From assembly GCA_013285655.1 (NCBI GenBank), contig JABDHI010000023.1, forward strand, positions 1-41,915: a stretch of DNA of 41,915 nucleotides, given 5' to 3'. The notes below the pieces were generated by a model. It had not been told where the DNA came from, ran no database searches, and was given only the letters and a program-made list of their open reading frames with translations. This DNA comes from Bacteroidota bacterium. GTDB lineage: Bacteria > Bacteroidota > Bacteroidia > JABEUT01. Below, in pieces: positions 15,638-23,688 of this stretch (the stretch's first letter is position 1; each line of letters begins with the position of its first letter). The position numbers were made by a program, and so were the translations under genes.

Positions 15638-15696
15638 AACTGCCAGCTATAGGGGGCAACAATAAATACCTAACATGATTCAACATAGGGATACTT

Positions 15697-15725
15697 AAAT
15701 CCCGACCATACGGTCGGGATTTTTA
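15697..15725 (+). terminator. terminator after the 203-residue exported protein
   Basis: Stem AAATCCCGACC / GGTCGGGATTT with a 4-base loop and a following T run. Confidence 0.9.
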
Positions 15726-15775
15726 TTTTAGCTTAAAAAGAATGGTTCTTAAATATTCATTATCTTCAAATCCCG

Positions 15776-16903
15776 ATGAATACTTGGCCTGGCACCATTA
15801 AAGATCTTTTTCGTTTATTCTTAAAGCTTGGCTTTACTGCCTTTGGTGGGCCAGCAGTTCATATTGCAATGCTGCGCAGAGAAACCGTTGAGAGACTACA
15901 ATGGTTTACAGAAGAGCAATTTCTTGATTTAACCGGCGCCGCAAGCCTTGTACCCGGGCCAACCAGCACCGAATTAGCCATTTTAATTGGTAAGCAACGA
16001 GCAGGGTGGAAAGGTTTATTAGTTGCGGGCTTATGCTTCATACTTCCCGCTGTTGTAATAACAGGCATTATTGCCTGGCTTTACAAATTATACGGCACAT
16101 CACCCAACCTGCAGCAATATATATATGGTATAAAGCCAGCCATTATTGTAGTAATTATTAGTGCACTTTATCCGCTGGCAAAAAAATCATTAAAGTCAAT
16201 TGAGCTGGCTATAATTGGTATTGCAGCACTTATTCTCTGCTTATTCGGGTTTAATCAACTCTACATTTTGTTTGGCTCAGGTTTTATGGCTTTAGCTTTA
16301 ACTGCAATAAAAAACAAAGGTACAACCGTATGTATCCTTCCACTTACATTATTGCAAATCCCCACTTCCAGTGTTATTTCACTTACCAATACTCGTTTGT
16401 TCTTTACCTTTTTAAAAATTGGTGCCATACTTTACGGAAGTGGTTATGTATTGTTCGCTTTTCTCGATAGTGAGTTTGTACAAACCGGTTTCTTAACACA
16501 TCAACAATTACTTGATGCCATTGTCGTTGGTCAGTTTACGCCAGGGCCGGTATTTTCATCAGTAACTTTTGTAGGTTACCAAATAAGCGGGCTACAGGGC
16601 GCCATACTAGGTACCATTGCCATTTTCCTACCTGCGTTTTTATTTATTGCCTTACTCGGTAATCTTATATTGAAACTACGTAACTCCAAACTATTCTCCT
16701 CATTCCTCGATGCGGTGAATATTGCGTCTATAGCCATAATACTTTCTGTATGCTACGATCTGGGTAAAAACTCTATAACCGATTGGCGCGCAATAGTAAT
16801 TGCAGTGACAGCCTGCGTTATAGTAGTTTTATTCAGGAAGCTAAACAGCGCATGGATTATATTAGGCGGAGCCCTACTAGGGTATCTGCTTAATTTTATT
16901 TAA
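15776..16903 (+). CDS. chrA: chromate transporter (ChrA, CHR family)
   Basis: 375 residues with two homologous CHR halves. The first has LGFTAFGGPAVHIAMLRRE and LVPGPTSTELAILIG, the second repeats the pattern as LKIGAILYGSGYVLFAFL and FTPGPVFSSVTFVGYQI. About ten hydrophobic segments place it in the inner membrane. Family members export chromate, usually by proton-linked antiport, though for many environmental bacteria the true anion is unproven. It stands alone, with a terminator upstream, and converges on the antiporter gene with stops 7 bases apart. Confidence 0.93.
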   Translation: MNTWPGTIKDLFRLFLKLGFTAFGGPAVHIAMLRRETVERLQWFTEEQFLDLTGAASLVPGPTSTELAILIGKQRAGWKGLLVAGLCFILPAVVITGIIAWLYKLYGTSPNLQQYIYGIKPAIIVVIISALYPLAKKSLKSIELAIIGIAALILCLFGFNQLYILFGSGFMALALTAIKNKGTTVCILPLTLLQIPTSSVISLTNTRLFFTFLKIGAILYGSGYVLFAFLDSEFVQTGFLTHQQLLDAIVVGQFTPGPVFSSVTFVGYQISGLQGAILGTIAIFLPAFLFIALLGNLILKLRNSKLFSSFLDAVNIASIAIILSVCYDLGKNSITDWRAIVIAVTACVIVVLFRKLNSAWIILGGALLGYLLNFI

Positions 16904-16909
16904 TCACCC

Positions 16910-18133
16910 CTACTTTAAGGGAACCTCACCACCAGCAACAAGTGGGTCTAATTCAGAATACTCAGTTTTGGTAAACATTAAGCCAAGCATCATTATTACA
17001 CTCGATACTATAATTACATAATACAATATACCTACATTAAATAAAGACGATACATATTGAGCGGGGATGCTATAAAACAAAACAACAGTAACTAAACCTC
17101 TTGGTGCAATAAAAACTTCCGGTATAACATTTACCTTAGAAATAAAGCGCAGGAAAATGTACCGGGCAAAAAGTACGCAGATTATAATAGCTGAACCTGT
17201 AATTATTACCTGTGGTTCAATAAGCGAACCTATATTCATACTATAGCCGAATAATACAAAGAAAAATGTCCGCACCAGGAAAGAACATTCCGCGGTAAAG
17301 AGTTTAACCTCATTAGTTACCGATGACATTTTCTCGAGATGCAAGGTTTTAGCCAGCTTTCCTTTAATGTAACGCCTGTTATTATTAAGAGCCACGCCGA
17401 ATGTAAGAACCAACAGTAATGCAGGAAGATGGAAGGTTTTAGCAACCGCATAAATTAAAATAAGAATTGCGAATATTAAAAAGGATTTTATGGTAGAAGT
17501 AAGCCTGTTCAACATAAACACAAGTATTGCCGATCCTACCAATGAAATTAAAATGATATATAAAAAGTTGAGGAAAAAAGTAACGAAAGATTCGGACGAC
17601 ATTGCATTATCAAGTATTCCAAACCCGAACACCATAATTCCAATTATATCAGAAAATGTTGATTCATATACTATAAATTCCTTTTTATGATCGGATAATC
17701 CTTTTACAGAAGGAATTGCAATGGCACTGCTTATTACCGCCATAGGTATGGAATATACAAATGCCTGTTTCACAGGTATGCCCAGGTACCCATGCAGCAA
17801 AAGGTATATAAGTCCGCAGGTGCCGGCCATTATTAGAATTGCAGAGAGCAACGACCTGCCTATCATAGGGAGCTTGCTTCGTGTTACTTCCAGATCGAGC
17901 GAACCTTCCAGCACGATCATAATTAAACCGACTTCTCCAAAAAAGCTCAGAAAAAAAGGAATGCCACTTGGCGGTTGCAATCCAAATTTGTCGCTTATAA
18001 ATTTTAAGCTTACACCTGTAGCAAGCAGTAAAATAACTGAAGGTATTTTTACATACTTCGAAAGTATATTGAATAAGTAAGAAAGTATTACTAACCCGCT
18101 AAGTGTAATTAATATGCTGTTTATATCGCCCAT
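16910..18133 (-). CDS. Na+(K+)/H+ antiporter, CPA family
   Basis: 407 residues with about 12 membrane spans. Features of the monovalent cation/proton antiporter fold include the N-terminal LSKYVKIPSVILLLATGV, EVGLIMIVLEGSLDLE, SSAIAIPSVKGL and, near the end, FIAPRGLVTVVLFYSIP, a form common in CPA1-type exchangers. It lacks C-terminal RCK/TrkA domains, so direct nucleotide gating is unlikely. The physiological ion cannot be told from sequence. A TATATTTG box lies 4 bases before the ATG, so the transcript may be leaderless. It is transcribed away from the fasciclin gene's terminator. Confidence 0.9.
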   Translation of the reverse strand: MGDINSILITLSGLVILSYLFNILSKYVKIPSVILLLATGVSLKFISDKFGLQPPSGIPFFLSFFGEVGLIMIVLEGSLDLEVTRSKLPMIGRSLLSAILIMAGTCGLIYLLLHGYLGIPVKQAFVYSIPMAVISSAIAIPSVKGLSDHKKEFIVYESTFSDIIGIMVFGFGILDNAMSSESFVTFFLNFLYIILISLVGSAILVFMLNRLTSTIKSFLIFAILILIYAVAKTFHLPALLLVLTFGVALNNNRRYIKGKLAKTLHLEKMSSVTNEVKLFTAECSFLVRTFFFVLFGYSMNIGSLIEPQVIITGSAIIICVLFARYIFLRFISKVNVIPEVFIAPRGLVTVVLFYSIPAQYVSSLFNVGILYYVIIVSSVIMMLGLMFTKTEYSELDPLVAGGEVPLK

Positions 18134-18137
18134 TTCC

Positions 18138-18145
18138 CAAATATA
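18138..18145 (-). promoter_or_regulatory. -7 box TATATTTG, possibly leaderless
   Basis: Minus-strand TATATTTG then GGAA and the ATG of the antiporter at 18133, the same arrangement as before the STAS-like gene at 3834. Confidence 0.45.
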
Positions 18146-18180
18146 AGGTACTGTTTTGTATTATGGGACTTAAAACAACA

Positions 18181-18208
18181 AAGGCCCTGTTTGTGCAGGG
18201 CCTTTATT
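18181..18208 (-). terminator. terminator of the fasciclin gene
   Basis: Stem AAGGCCCTG / CAGGGCCTT with a 6-base loop, 22 bases after the fasciclin stop codon, with T-rich sequence on the minus strand. Confidence 0.85.
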
Positions 18209-18229
18209 TAACATTCTTATCTGTAAGCC

Positions 18230-18790
18230 TTATTTAGGCATAAGTACAGTGTCAATAACGTGAATAACTCCATTTGATTGGTAAACATCAGCAATAGTGA
18301 TCATTGCCATATTGCCCTTCTCATCAGTTAGCATTATGTTTTTACCTTTCATGGTAAAAGTTAAAGTTCCACCCTGCACTGTTTTTAAAGTTGCTTTACC
18401 ATGACCTTCCTTAATTTTCTGCATAAGCTCCTTTGCATCAATTTTACCTGCAACAACATGGTAGGTTAGTATAGCTGTTAGTGTAGCCTTATTCTCCGGC
18501 TTCACTAAATTATCTACCGTACCGGCAGGCAACTTTGCAAACGCTTCATTGGTTGGTGCAAATACTGTAAAAGGCCCAGCGCCTTCAAGAGTTTCAACCA
18601 GGCCTGCTGCCTTAACTGCCGCTACCAGCGTTGTGTGATCTTTTGAATTAACTGCATTTTCAATAATGTTTTTTGAAGGATACATTGCTGCGCCACCAAC
18701 CATTACAGTTTTTTCTTGTGCATTTACGTTGCCGACTGTTAAAGCTGTAACGGCTAGCAGACTAAGAGATAATTTTTTTAGTGTTTTCAT
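18230..18790 (-). CDS. exported fasciclin (FAS1) domain protein
   Basis: 186 residues with a signal peptide (1-24, ending VNAQ) and one complete FAS1 domain (about 45-185): the H1 motif FTVFAPTNEAFAKLP, the YH motif LTYHVVAG and the H2 motif NGVIHVIDTVLMP are present. FAS1 domains mediate adhesion and protein or glycan contacts at surfaces. There is no lipobox or T9SS tail, so it is probably periplasmic or loosely outer-membrane bound. It has its own promoter and terminator and is therefore monocistronic. Confidence 0.95.
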   Translation of the reverse strand: MKTLKKLSLSLLAVTALTVGNVNAQEKTVMVGGAAMYPSKNIIENAVNSKDHTTLVAAVKAAGLVETLEGAGPFTVFAPTNEAFAKLPAGTVDNLVKPENKATLTAILTYHVVAGKIDAKELMQKIKEGHGKATLKTVQGGTLTFTMKGKNIMLTDEKGNMAMITIADVYQSNGVIHVIDTVLMPK

Positions 18791-18859
18791 TTTAGGTTTT
18801 TAGTTGATTTATTACTGCTATCATTTACGGAAGCACCTGATGTTTTGGATTTAGCGAAA

Positions 18860-18890
18860 CAAAAATATCCTCACAACATGCTGATAACAA
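18860..18890 (-). promoter_or_regulatory. promoter of the fasciclin gene
   Basis: On the minus strand TTG (18890-18888), a 20-base spacer, then -7 box TATTTTTG (18867-18860). Both elements and the spacing fit the Bacteroidota housekeeping promoter; the leader would be about 60-65 bases. Confidence 0.6.
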
Positions 18891-18951
18891 GTTAATTAAA
18901 AATAATTTTCTTGCACTAAAAGTTTGAGTAATTTTATTTCGCCAGAACTAA

Positions 18952-19437
18952 ATGATGATAAATATGGAAATGAGAAAATACCTTATCGATACCTTTAACT
19001 ATAATAGCTATGCTAATAAAAAGGTGCTTGAGAAAATAAGATTGCTTAATGATAAGGAGCAAGCCATGAAATTCATGAATCACCTGGTAAATTGCCAATA
19101 TAAGTGGATGGCGAGAATAGAAAATGACCCTAGCGAAGGCAAAATGAGTTGGTGGGATCCTTCATACTCTATTGATAATTGGGTCATTGAATGGGATAAA
19201 AGCCTGAAAATATGGATAGACTACCTTTCAGACAAAACAGATGATGAAATTTCTCAATATGTAATTTATACAGGAACCGATGGTGGTAAATGGACCGCGA
19301 AGCCACAAGATATTGCATTGCAACTCAATTACCACTCTATACATCATCGGGCACAAATACAAACCATTATTAGGCAACAAGGACTAGAACCAGACTTTGT
19401 AGATTATATTGGAACCGTTTATAAAAAACTGAATTAA
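18952..19437 (+). CDS. DinB-family protein
   Basis: 161 residues forming the DinB four-helix bundle: N-terminal helix with FNYNSYANKKVLEKI, a first metal-ligand region MNHLVNCQYKWM, then the C-terminal signature LNYHSIHHRAQIQTIIRQQGLEP, whose histidines bind the metal. Family members include thiol transferases and damage-induced proteins; the substrate is unknown. The start may be 18952 or the internal ATG at 18964. Its stop is immediately followed by the GTG start of the methyltransferase gene, so the two are coupled. Confidence 0.88.
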   Translation: MMINMEMRKYLIDTFNYNSYANKKVLEKIRLLNDKEQAMKFMNHLVNCQYKWMARIENDPSEGKMSWWDPSYSIDNWVIEWDKSLKIWIDYLSDKTDDEISQYVIYTGTDGGKWTAKPQDIALQLNYHSIHHRAQIQTIIRQQGLEPDFVDYIGTVYKKLN

Positions 19438-20118
19438 GTGGGCATAGGAAAAATCATTTTCACATTTCTTTACATTTTAGTGTACCCTGCGCTAATTTTA
19501 TTCCTTTCTGGTGATTGGTTTTGGCCTGAAGGTTGGATATTTACTATTTGGTTCATTGCACTTTGCTTTACAACAATTCTATATTTATTTCTAAAGAACC
19601 CCGGCTTGTTGGCTGAAAGATACAGGAAGCCCGGAACGGGTAACCAGCAAGGCTGGGACAAATATGTGGTATATGGCCTGGCTTTAGGTTTTTTTATTTG
19701 GATAGCGATTATGCCATTAGATGCAAAAAGATTTAGATGGAGCGGACCCTTCCCACTACCCGTCAAAATTGCCGGATGTATTTGCCTTGTTCTCTCTTTC
19801 TTCTTCTTTTTAAGGTCTTTTGCTGATAATGATTTTTTATCGCCTTTAGTAAGAATACAGGAAGAACGGAAACAAAAAGTAATTACTACGGGTGTTTATA
19901 GTTTTGTCAGGCATCCTATGTATTTTGCTGCCACCATGCTCTTTATGGGAACTCCCCTGTTACTGGGTTCTGTATATGGCTTACTAATTGGGTTTTTATT
20001 GGTATTGCTTTTAGCAATTCGTTCGGTAGGCGAAGAAAAATTGCTTGAAAAAGAACTGGAAGGATATACAGACTACAAGAAAAAAGTAAAATACAGGCTC
20101 ATGCCTTTTATCTGGTGA
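19438..20118 (+). CDS. integral membrane methyltransferase (ICMT/PEMT family)
   Basis: 226 residues with about five membrane spans. The GVYSFVRHPMYFAATMLF segment is the conserved SAM-binding/catalytic signature of the isoprenylcysteine carboxyl methyltransferase and phospholipid methyltransferase fold, followed by the acidic EEKLLEKELEGYTDYKKKVKYRLMPF end seen in the family. The methyl acceptor is unknown; isoprenylated proteins are not expected, so a lipid or small molecule is likelier. The start is GTG, directly abutting the DinB stop; the next gene follows after 7 bases. Confidence 0.88.
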   Translation: MGIGKIIFTFLYILVYPALILFLSGDWFWPEGWIFTIWFIALCFTTILYLFLKNPGLLAERYRKPGTGNQQGWDKYVVYGLALGFFIWIAIMPLDAKRFRWSGPFPLPVKIAGCICLVLSFFFFLRSFADNDFLSPLVRIQEERKQKVITTGVYSFVRHPMYFAATMLFMGTPLLLGSVYGLLIGFLLVLLLAIRSVGEEKLLEKELEGYTDYKKKVKYRLMPFIW

Positions 20119-20125
20119 TTGAAAA

Positions 20126-21073
20126 ATGAATCGTTTAGACAGGCTTACCGCCATTTTAATACAACTGCAATCGAAACGGGTAGTTACCGCACAAGAAATT
20201 GCTGAACGATTCAACGTTAGCTTACGGACTGTTTACCGAGATATACGAACATTAGAAGAAGGTGGTATTCCCTTAACAGGCGAGGCAGGTGTCGGTTATT
20301 CTATTATGGATGGATACCGATTACCGCCTGTAATGTTTACTAAAGAAGAAGCCACTGCGTTTCTCACTGCCGAAAAACTGATAGAGAAACTTACTGATGA
20401 ATCGACTGATGAAAGTTATAAATCGGCCATGTATAAAATAAAGGCGGTATTAAAAGCAACGGAGAAGGATTATCTTGAAACACTCGATAAACATATTGAG
20501 GTTATAGATAGTCCATATGTGCCAACTGAAAAATTACAATCGGGCAGGATACCTGTTATTTTAAAAAGCATTTCAGAAAAAAACATACTTAGCATCGACT
20601 ATTTTGCAAACCATAGCCAGGAGAAAACAAAACGCAACGTAGAGCCTGTTGGTATATTTTACATGCGCCTTTACTGGCACTTGGTTGCTTATTGCCATTT
20701 GCGTAAAGATTATCGAAACTTCAGGATAGACAGAATATCAGGCTTAACCAGAACCAATCAATCTTTTGAAAAGGAACACCCATCATTAAACTCATTTATT
20801 CAACGAATAACTAAAGACGAGCTTATCCACAAAGTTCTAATGCGGGTAGATAAAAAGATAATGAAGCATTTTGGCGATCAGAAATATTACAATGGCTTTG
20901 TTTCTCAAAAAGAATTAAAGAATGGTATAGAAATGACTTTCCTTGCTCCATCTATAGAAGGATTTGCCCGTTGGTATATGATGTTTGGCGATAGTGCAGA
21001 AATTATTAGCCCGCCAGAATTAAAGGCCGCTATAAAGAAGATTAGCATAGCTATTTCTAAAAAATTGAAATAA
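20126..21073 (+). CDS. YafY-type HTH-WYL transcriptional regulator
   Basis: 315 residues. The N-terminal winged HTH (MNRLDRLTAILIQLQS, AQEIAERFNVSLRTVYRDIRTLEEGGIPL) is followed by a helical region and a WYL domain (about 140-235), with VEPVGIFYMRLYWHLVAYCHLRKDYRNFRIDRI holding the ligand-binding aromatic/arginine pattern. A C-terminal WCX-like extension ends the protein. WYL regulators respond to nucleic acid or small ligands. Located at the end of the DinB-methyltransferase operon, it likely controls that operon or the second DinB gene downstream. Confidence 0.92.
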   Translation: MNRLDRLTAILIQLQSKRVVTAQEIAERFNVSLRTVYRDIRTLEEGGIPLTGEAGVGYSIMDGYRLPPVMFTKEEATAFLTAEKLIEKLTDESTDESYKSAMYKIKAVLKATEKDYLETLDKHIEVIDSPYVPTEKLQSGRIPVILKSISEKNILSIDYFANHSQEKTKRNVEPVGIFYMRLYWHLVAYCHLRKDYRNFRIDRISGLTRTNQSFEKEHPSLNSFIQRITKDELIHKVLMRVDKKIMKHFGDQKYYNGFVSQKELKNGIEMTFLAPSIEGFARWYMMFGDSAEIISPPELKAAIKKISIAISKKLK

Positions 21074-21145
21074 TTTTTTTGCTGCTGACATAGGGCTGTC
21101 ACTAAGTGGTAGTTAGTTTGCAGTATAAAACTAAAAAATGAAATT

Positions 21146-21637
21146 ATGAAAATGACAGAAATGTTCCTTAAAGAAATGGCACAAGAAGCCGAAATCACGC
21201 GCAAAATGTTATCTCGCATTCCGGAAGACAAGTATGACTGGAAGCCACACGAAAAAAGCATGAGCGTTAAACAATTAGCCTGCCATATTGCAGAATTACC
21301 TGAATGGGTAAGCACTGCTATAACTGCCGACGAGCTTGATTTTGAAAAGATACCTTATGCTCCTAAAGAAGTAAAGAACAACAAGGAAGTATTGGCTATC
21401 TTCGAAAAGGCTTATGCAAAAGCTAAGTCAGACCTTGAAAGCGCAAAAGATGATATTATGACCAGGAACTGGACCATGCGTAGCGGAAAAGACATTTATT
21501 ACGAAGCACCTAAAGGCGAAGTAATACGCATGACCTTTAACCAAACCACGCATCACCGTGCACAAATGGGAGTATTTTTACGCTTATTGAATGTGCCTAT
21601 ACCTGCCACCTACGGACCAAGTGCTGACGAACATTAA
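21146..21637 (+). CDS. DinB-family protein
   Basis: 163 residues, a second DinB bundle distinct from the one at 18952. It has FLKEMAQEAEITRKMLSRIPEDKYDWKPH, the first histidine region KQLACHIAELPEW and the C-terminal FNQTTHHRAQMGVFLRLLNVPIPATYGPSADE, typical of the Bacteroidota group of this family. The three histidines expected to hold the metal are present. Role unknown; the neighbouring WYL regulator and DinB gene suggest a stress or detoxification cluster. Confidence 0.92.
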   Translation: MKMTEMFLKEMAQEAEITRKMLSRIPEDKYDWKPHEKSMSVKQLACHIAELPEWVSTAITADELDFEKIPYAPKEVKNNKEVLAIFEKAYAKAKSDLESAKDDIMTRNWTMRSGKDIYYEAPKGEVIRMTFNQTTHHRAQMGVFLRLLNVPIPATYGPSADEH

Positions 21638-21689
21638 TACCGAGCACTGTTAGGGGATTTTGTATATTAGTTCTATCAATTAATGAGCA

Positions 21690-22073
21690 ATGGCTAAGGT
21701 TTACACCATATTATTAGATGGCAATAAAATAGGCACATCAAAACTTGAATACGGTGACCCTCCTATGGGAGTTGTTTTTGGAGACATCGATTTTCATGAA
21801 AAGCCACTGACCTATGATTACTTTAGCGTGTATTGTAAAAATAATGGTGTAAAGACTGTCGAGTATCCTGAAGATAAATTGATAAATACAGAAACGATTC
21901 CAAAACTTAAAGTAGTTAATGAAACTGGTTTAGAAATAAAAAGCATTGGCTGCTATATTGAAGGGATGGACTCAGATGGATTTCGCCTGAATATTATTGG
22001 TATTCCTGAAGCTATTTACAAAGAAGAATTCCCACACCATATTAAAGCATACGAAGAAAAATTTGAAAATTAA
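21690..22073 (+). CDS. hypothetical protein (127 aa)
   Basis: I do not recognise the family. The protein is soluble, without signal peptide, and mostly beta-prone: KVYTILLDGNKIGTSKLEYGDPPMGVVFGDIDF at the start, a middle with YDYFSVYCKNNGVKTVEYPEDK and an end with GCYIEGMDSDGFRLNIIGIPE. The phrase LEYGDPPMGVVFG looks like a conserved family signature. Its stop is followed after 3 bases by the SRPBCC gene, so it is probably the first gene of a three-gene operon with the SRPBCC and MpaB-like genes. Confidence 0.75.
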   Translation: MAKVYTILLDGNKIGTSKLEYGDPPMGVVFGDIDFHEKPLTYDYFSVYCKNNGVKTVEYPEDKLINTETIPKLKVVNETGLEIKSIGCYIEGMDSDGFRLNIIGIPEAIYKEEFPHHIKAYEEKFEN

Positions 22074-22076
22074 ATT

Positions 22077-22508
22077 ATGAGACACGACCTGAAAGCATCA
22101 GAAACAGTTAAAATAAATGCAGGCCCTGAAAAGGTTTGGAAGGTATTGACAGATCCTGTACTTATTAAAGAATACCTGTTCGGCACCGAAACCATTACTG
22201 ATTGGAAAGTAGGAAGTGAAATAATTTTCCAGGGAGAGTATCAGGGACATAAGTATAAAGATAAAGGCCTGGTAAAGGAGAATATTAATCACAAGCGTAT
22301 CAGTTACGCTTACTGGAGTGCTTTTTCAGGGTTAGAAGATAAACCTGAAAACTATTCGATAGTAACTTACGATCTGGAATCGAAAGATGGTAAACACACC
22401 CACTTTACCTGGAGCCAAAGCGGGTTTGCTAACGAAGAAGGCCAAAAGCATTCGCAAGGTGGTATGACAGATTTTTTAAAGCAGATAAAGGCAATTGCTG
22501 AAAGATAG
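22077..22508 (+). CDS. SRPBCC/AHSA1-type ligand-binding protein
   Basis: 143 residues with the START/Bet v1-like AHSA1 pattern: SETVKINAGPEKVWKVLTDPVLIKEYLFG, a beta strand WKVGSEIIFQGEY, then SYAYWSAFSGL and HFTWSQSGFANEEGQKHSQGGM before the long C-terminal helix. Members bind hydrophobic ligands or act as co-chaperone-like domains. It sits 3 bases after the 127-residue gene and one base before the MpaB-like gene. Confidence 0.9.
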   Translation: MRHDLKASETVKINAGPEKVWKVLTDPVLIKEYLFGTETITDWKVGSEIIFQGEYQGHKYKDKGLVKENINHKRISYAYWSAFSGLEDKPENYSIVTYDLESKDGKHTHFTWSQSGFANEEGQKHSQGGMTDFLKQIKAIAER

Positions 22509-22509
22509 T

Positions 22510-23688
22510 ATGCTGCCTAAAAGGTTCACCTACCCTTCACCCGGATTTTCGCACTACTGGAACTATGGTGCAGGTAGGAGAATGCTAAGAAAACTTGACA
22601 AGGTACCCGACAAAAAAAGCATTGAACAGAATGCTGCCTGGTTAATGGAATGCGATGAGCCGGCAGACAGAGTTATTAGAGAAGTCTTTGAAAAAATAGG
22701 ATTCCATAAAGCAAGTGAATTAATAAATGAAGCCCTTACTAAAGGGCTTCATTCTATTAATGATGTTCCTGAATCTGTTGCATTGTTATTTAAACAAGCA
22801 GAAACTGTTCCCGATTGGTTAGATAAAGATCTACTTGCAATAGGTTCCTGCTTTTGCCGCAGAGCAGGCACAATGGCACTTATTGTTTTGCGAGATTATT
22901 GTTTAATGGGTGGTTATGAATCATCGGCTATCAATAAGCCGCTCATCTATACCCAAGCTTTAAAAAAGGGCGCTGCCAAGCGAATGGCAGAGACGATTGA
23001 TTTCTGGGTAAACGTTACCGGAGAAAATGCAATGGACCTTCATGCTATCGGTTTTAATAGTGCCATAAAAGTCCGCTTGATGCATGCCTATGCCAGAACT
23101 TCAATACAAAAAATGTCGGATTGGAGCAATGAACAATGGGGAATACCCCTTAACCAATGCGATATGGTGGCTACTAATTTAGGCTTCTCCTTAGTGTTTA
23201 TGGAAGGCCTAAAAAGGGTTGGCCTTATACCAACAGAGAAAGAAATAAAAGGAGTGCTGCACCTATGGAAATATATTGGTTATTTATTGGGTATTCCTCC
23301 CGCCTATCTTCCCGATACAGAAACCAAAGCTATTGAAACACTCTATAAATGGACAATTAGTCAATCTGCTGCCGATGATGATACAAAAGCATTAGCCAAT
23401 GCATTGCTCAATGAACCACTCTCTGCAGCCTTTGCAAAACACCTGTGGCAAAAGAAATTTGTAGCAGGTGCTCACCTTGCTTATAACTATTATTTTCTGG
23501 GTACCCGAGCCTGTACCGCAATGGGCCTGCCCAAAACAATCTTCAGATATTATCCCTACTCCGTATCTTTCTTAAACAGGATATTCGAATTTTTTACGCC
23601 CTACAAAACATCCGTCAATATTGGTCGAAAAAGACAAGAGCAGATCAAAACCTTGTATTTAAGAAGTCACGGATATCCTACTCACTAA
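22510..23688 (+). CDS. MpaB-family (DUF2236) haem oxygenase-like protein
   Basis: 392 residues from the ATG at 22510; a TTG at 22495 would overlap the SRPBCC gene and is less likely. The central helical domain has FCRRAGTMALIVLRDYCLMGGYESSAINKPL, the RLMHAYAR segment and IPLNQCDMVATNLGFSLVF, matching the fold of rubber oxygenase Lcp and MpaB, in which histidine residues coordinate haem b. The substrate is not known; family members oxidise polyisoprene or related lipids, or act on small hydroxy compounds. The gene converges on the saccharopine dehydrogenase gene with a 4-base stop overlap. Confidence 0.85.
   Translation: MLPKRFTYPSPGFSHYWNYGAGRRMLRKLDKVPDKKSIEQNAAWLMECDEPADRVIREVFEKIGFHKASELINEALTKGLHSINDVPESVALLFKQAETVPDWLDKDLLAIGSCFCRRAGTMALIVLRDYCLMGGYESSAINKPLIYTQALKKGAAKRMAETIDFWVNVTGENAMDLHAIGFNSAIKVRLMHAYARTSIQKMSDWSNEQWGIPLNQCDMVATNLGFSLVFMEGLKRVGLIPTEKEIKGVLHLWKYIGYLLGIPPAYLPDTETKAIETLYKWTISQSAADDDTKALANALLNEPLSAAFAKHLWQKKFVAGAHLAYNYYFLGTRACTAMGLPKTIFRYYPYSVSFLNRIFEFFTPYKTSVNIGRKRQEQIKTLYLRSHGYPTH

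Noticed and set aside
15661-15672. Partial TAGGTATTTAT box on the minus strand
   Set aside because: Only 11 bases match, and no minus-strand gene lies downstream at a promoter distance.
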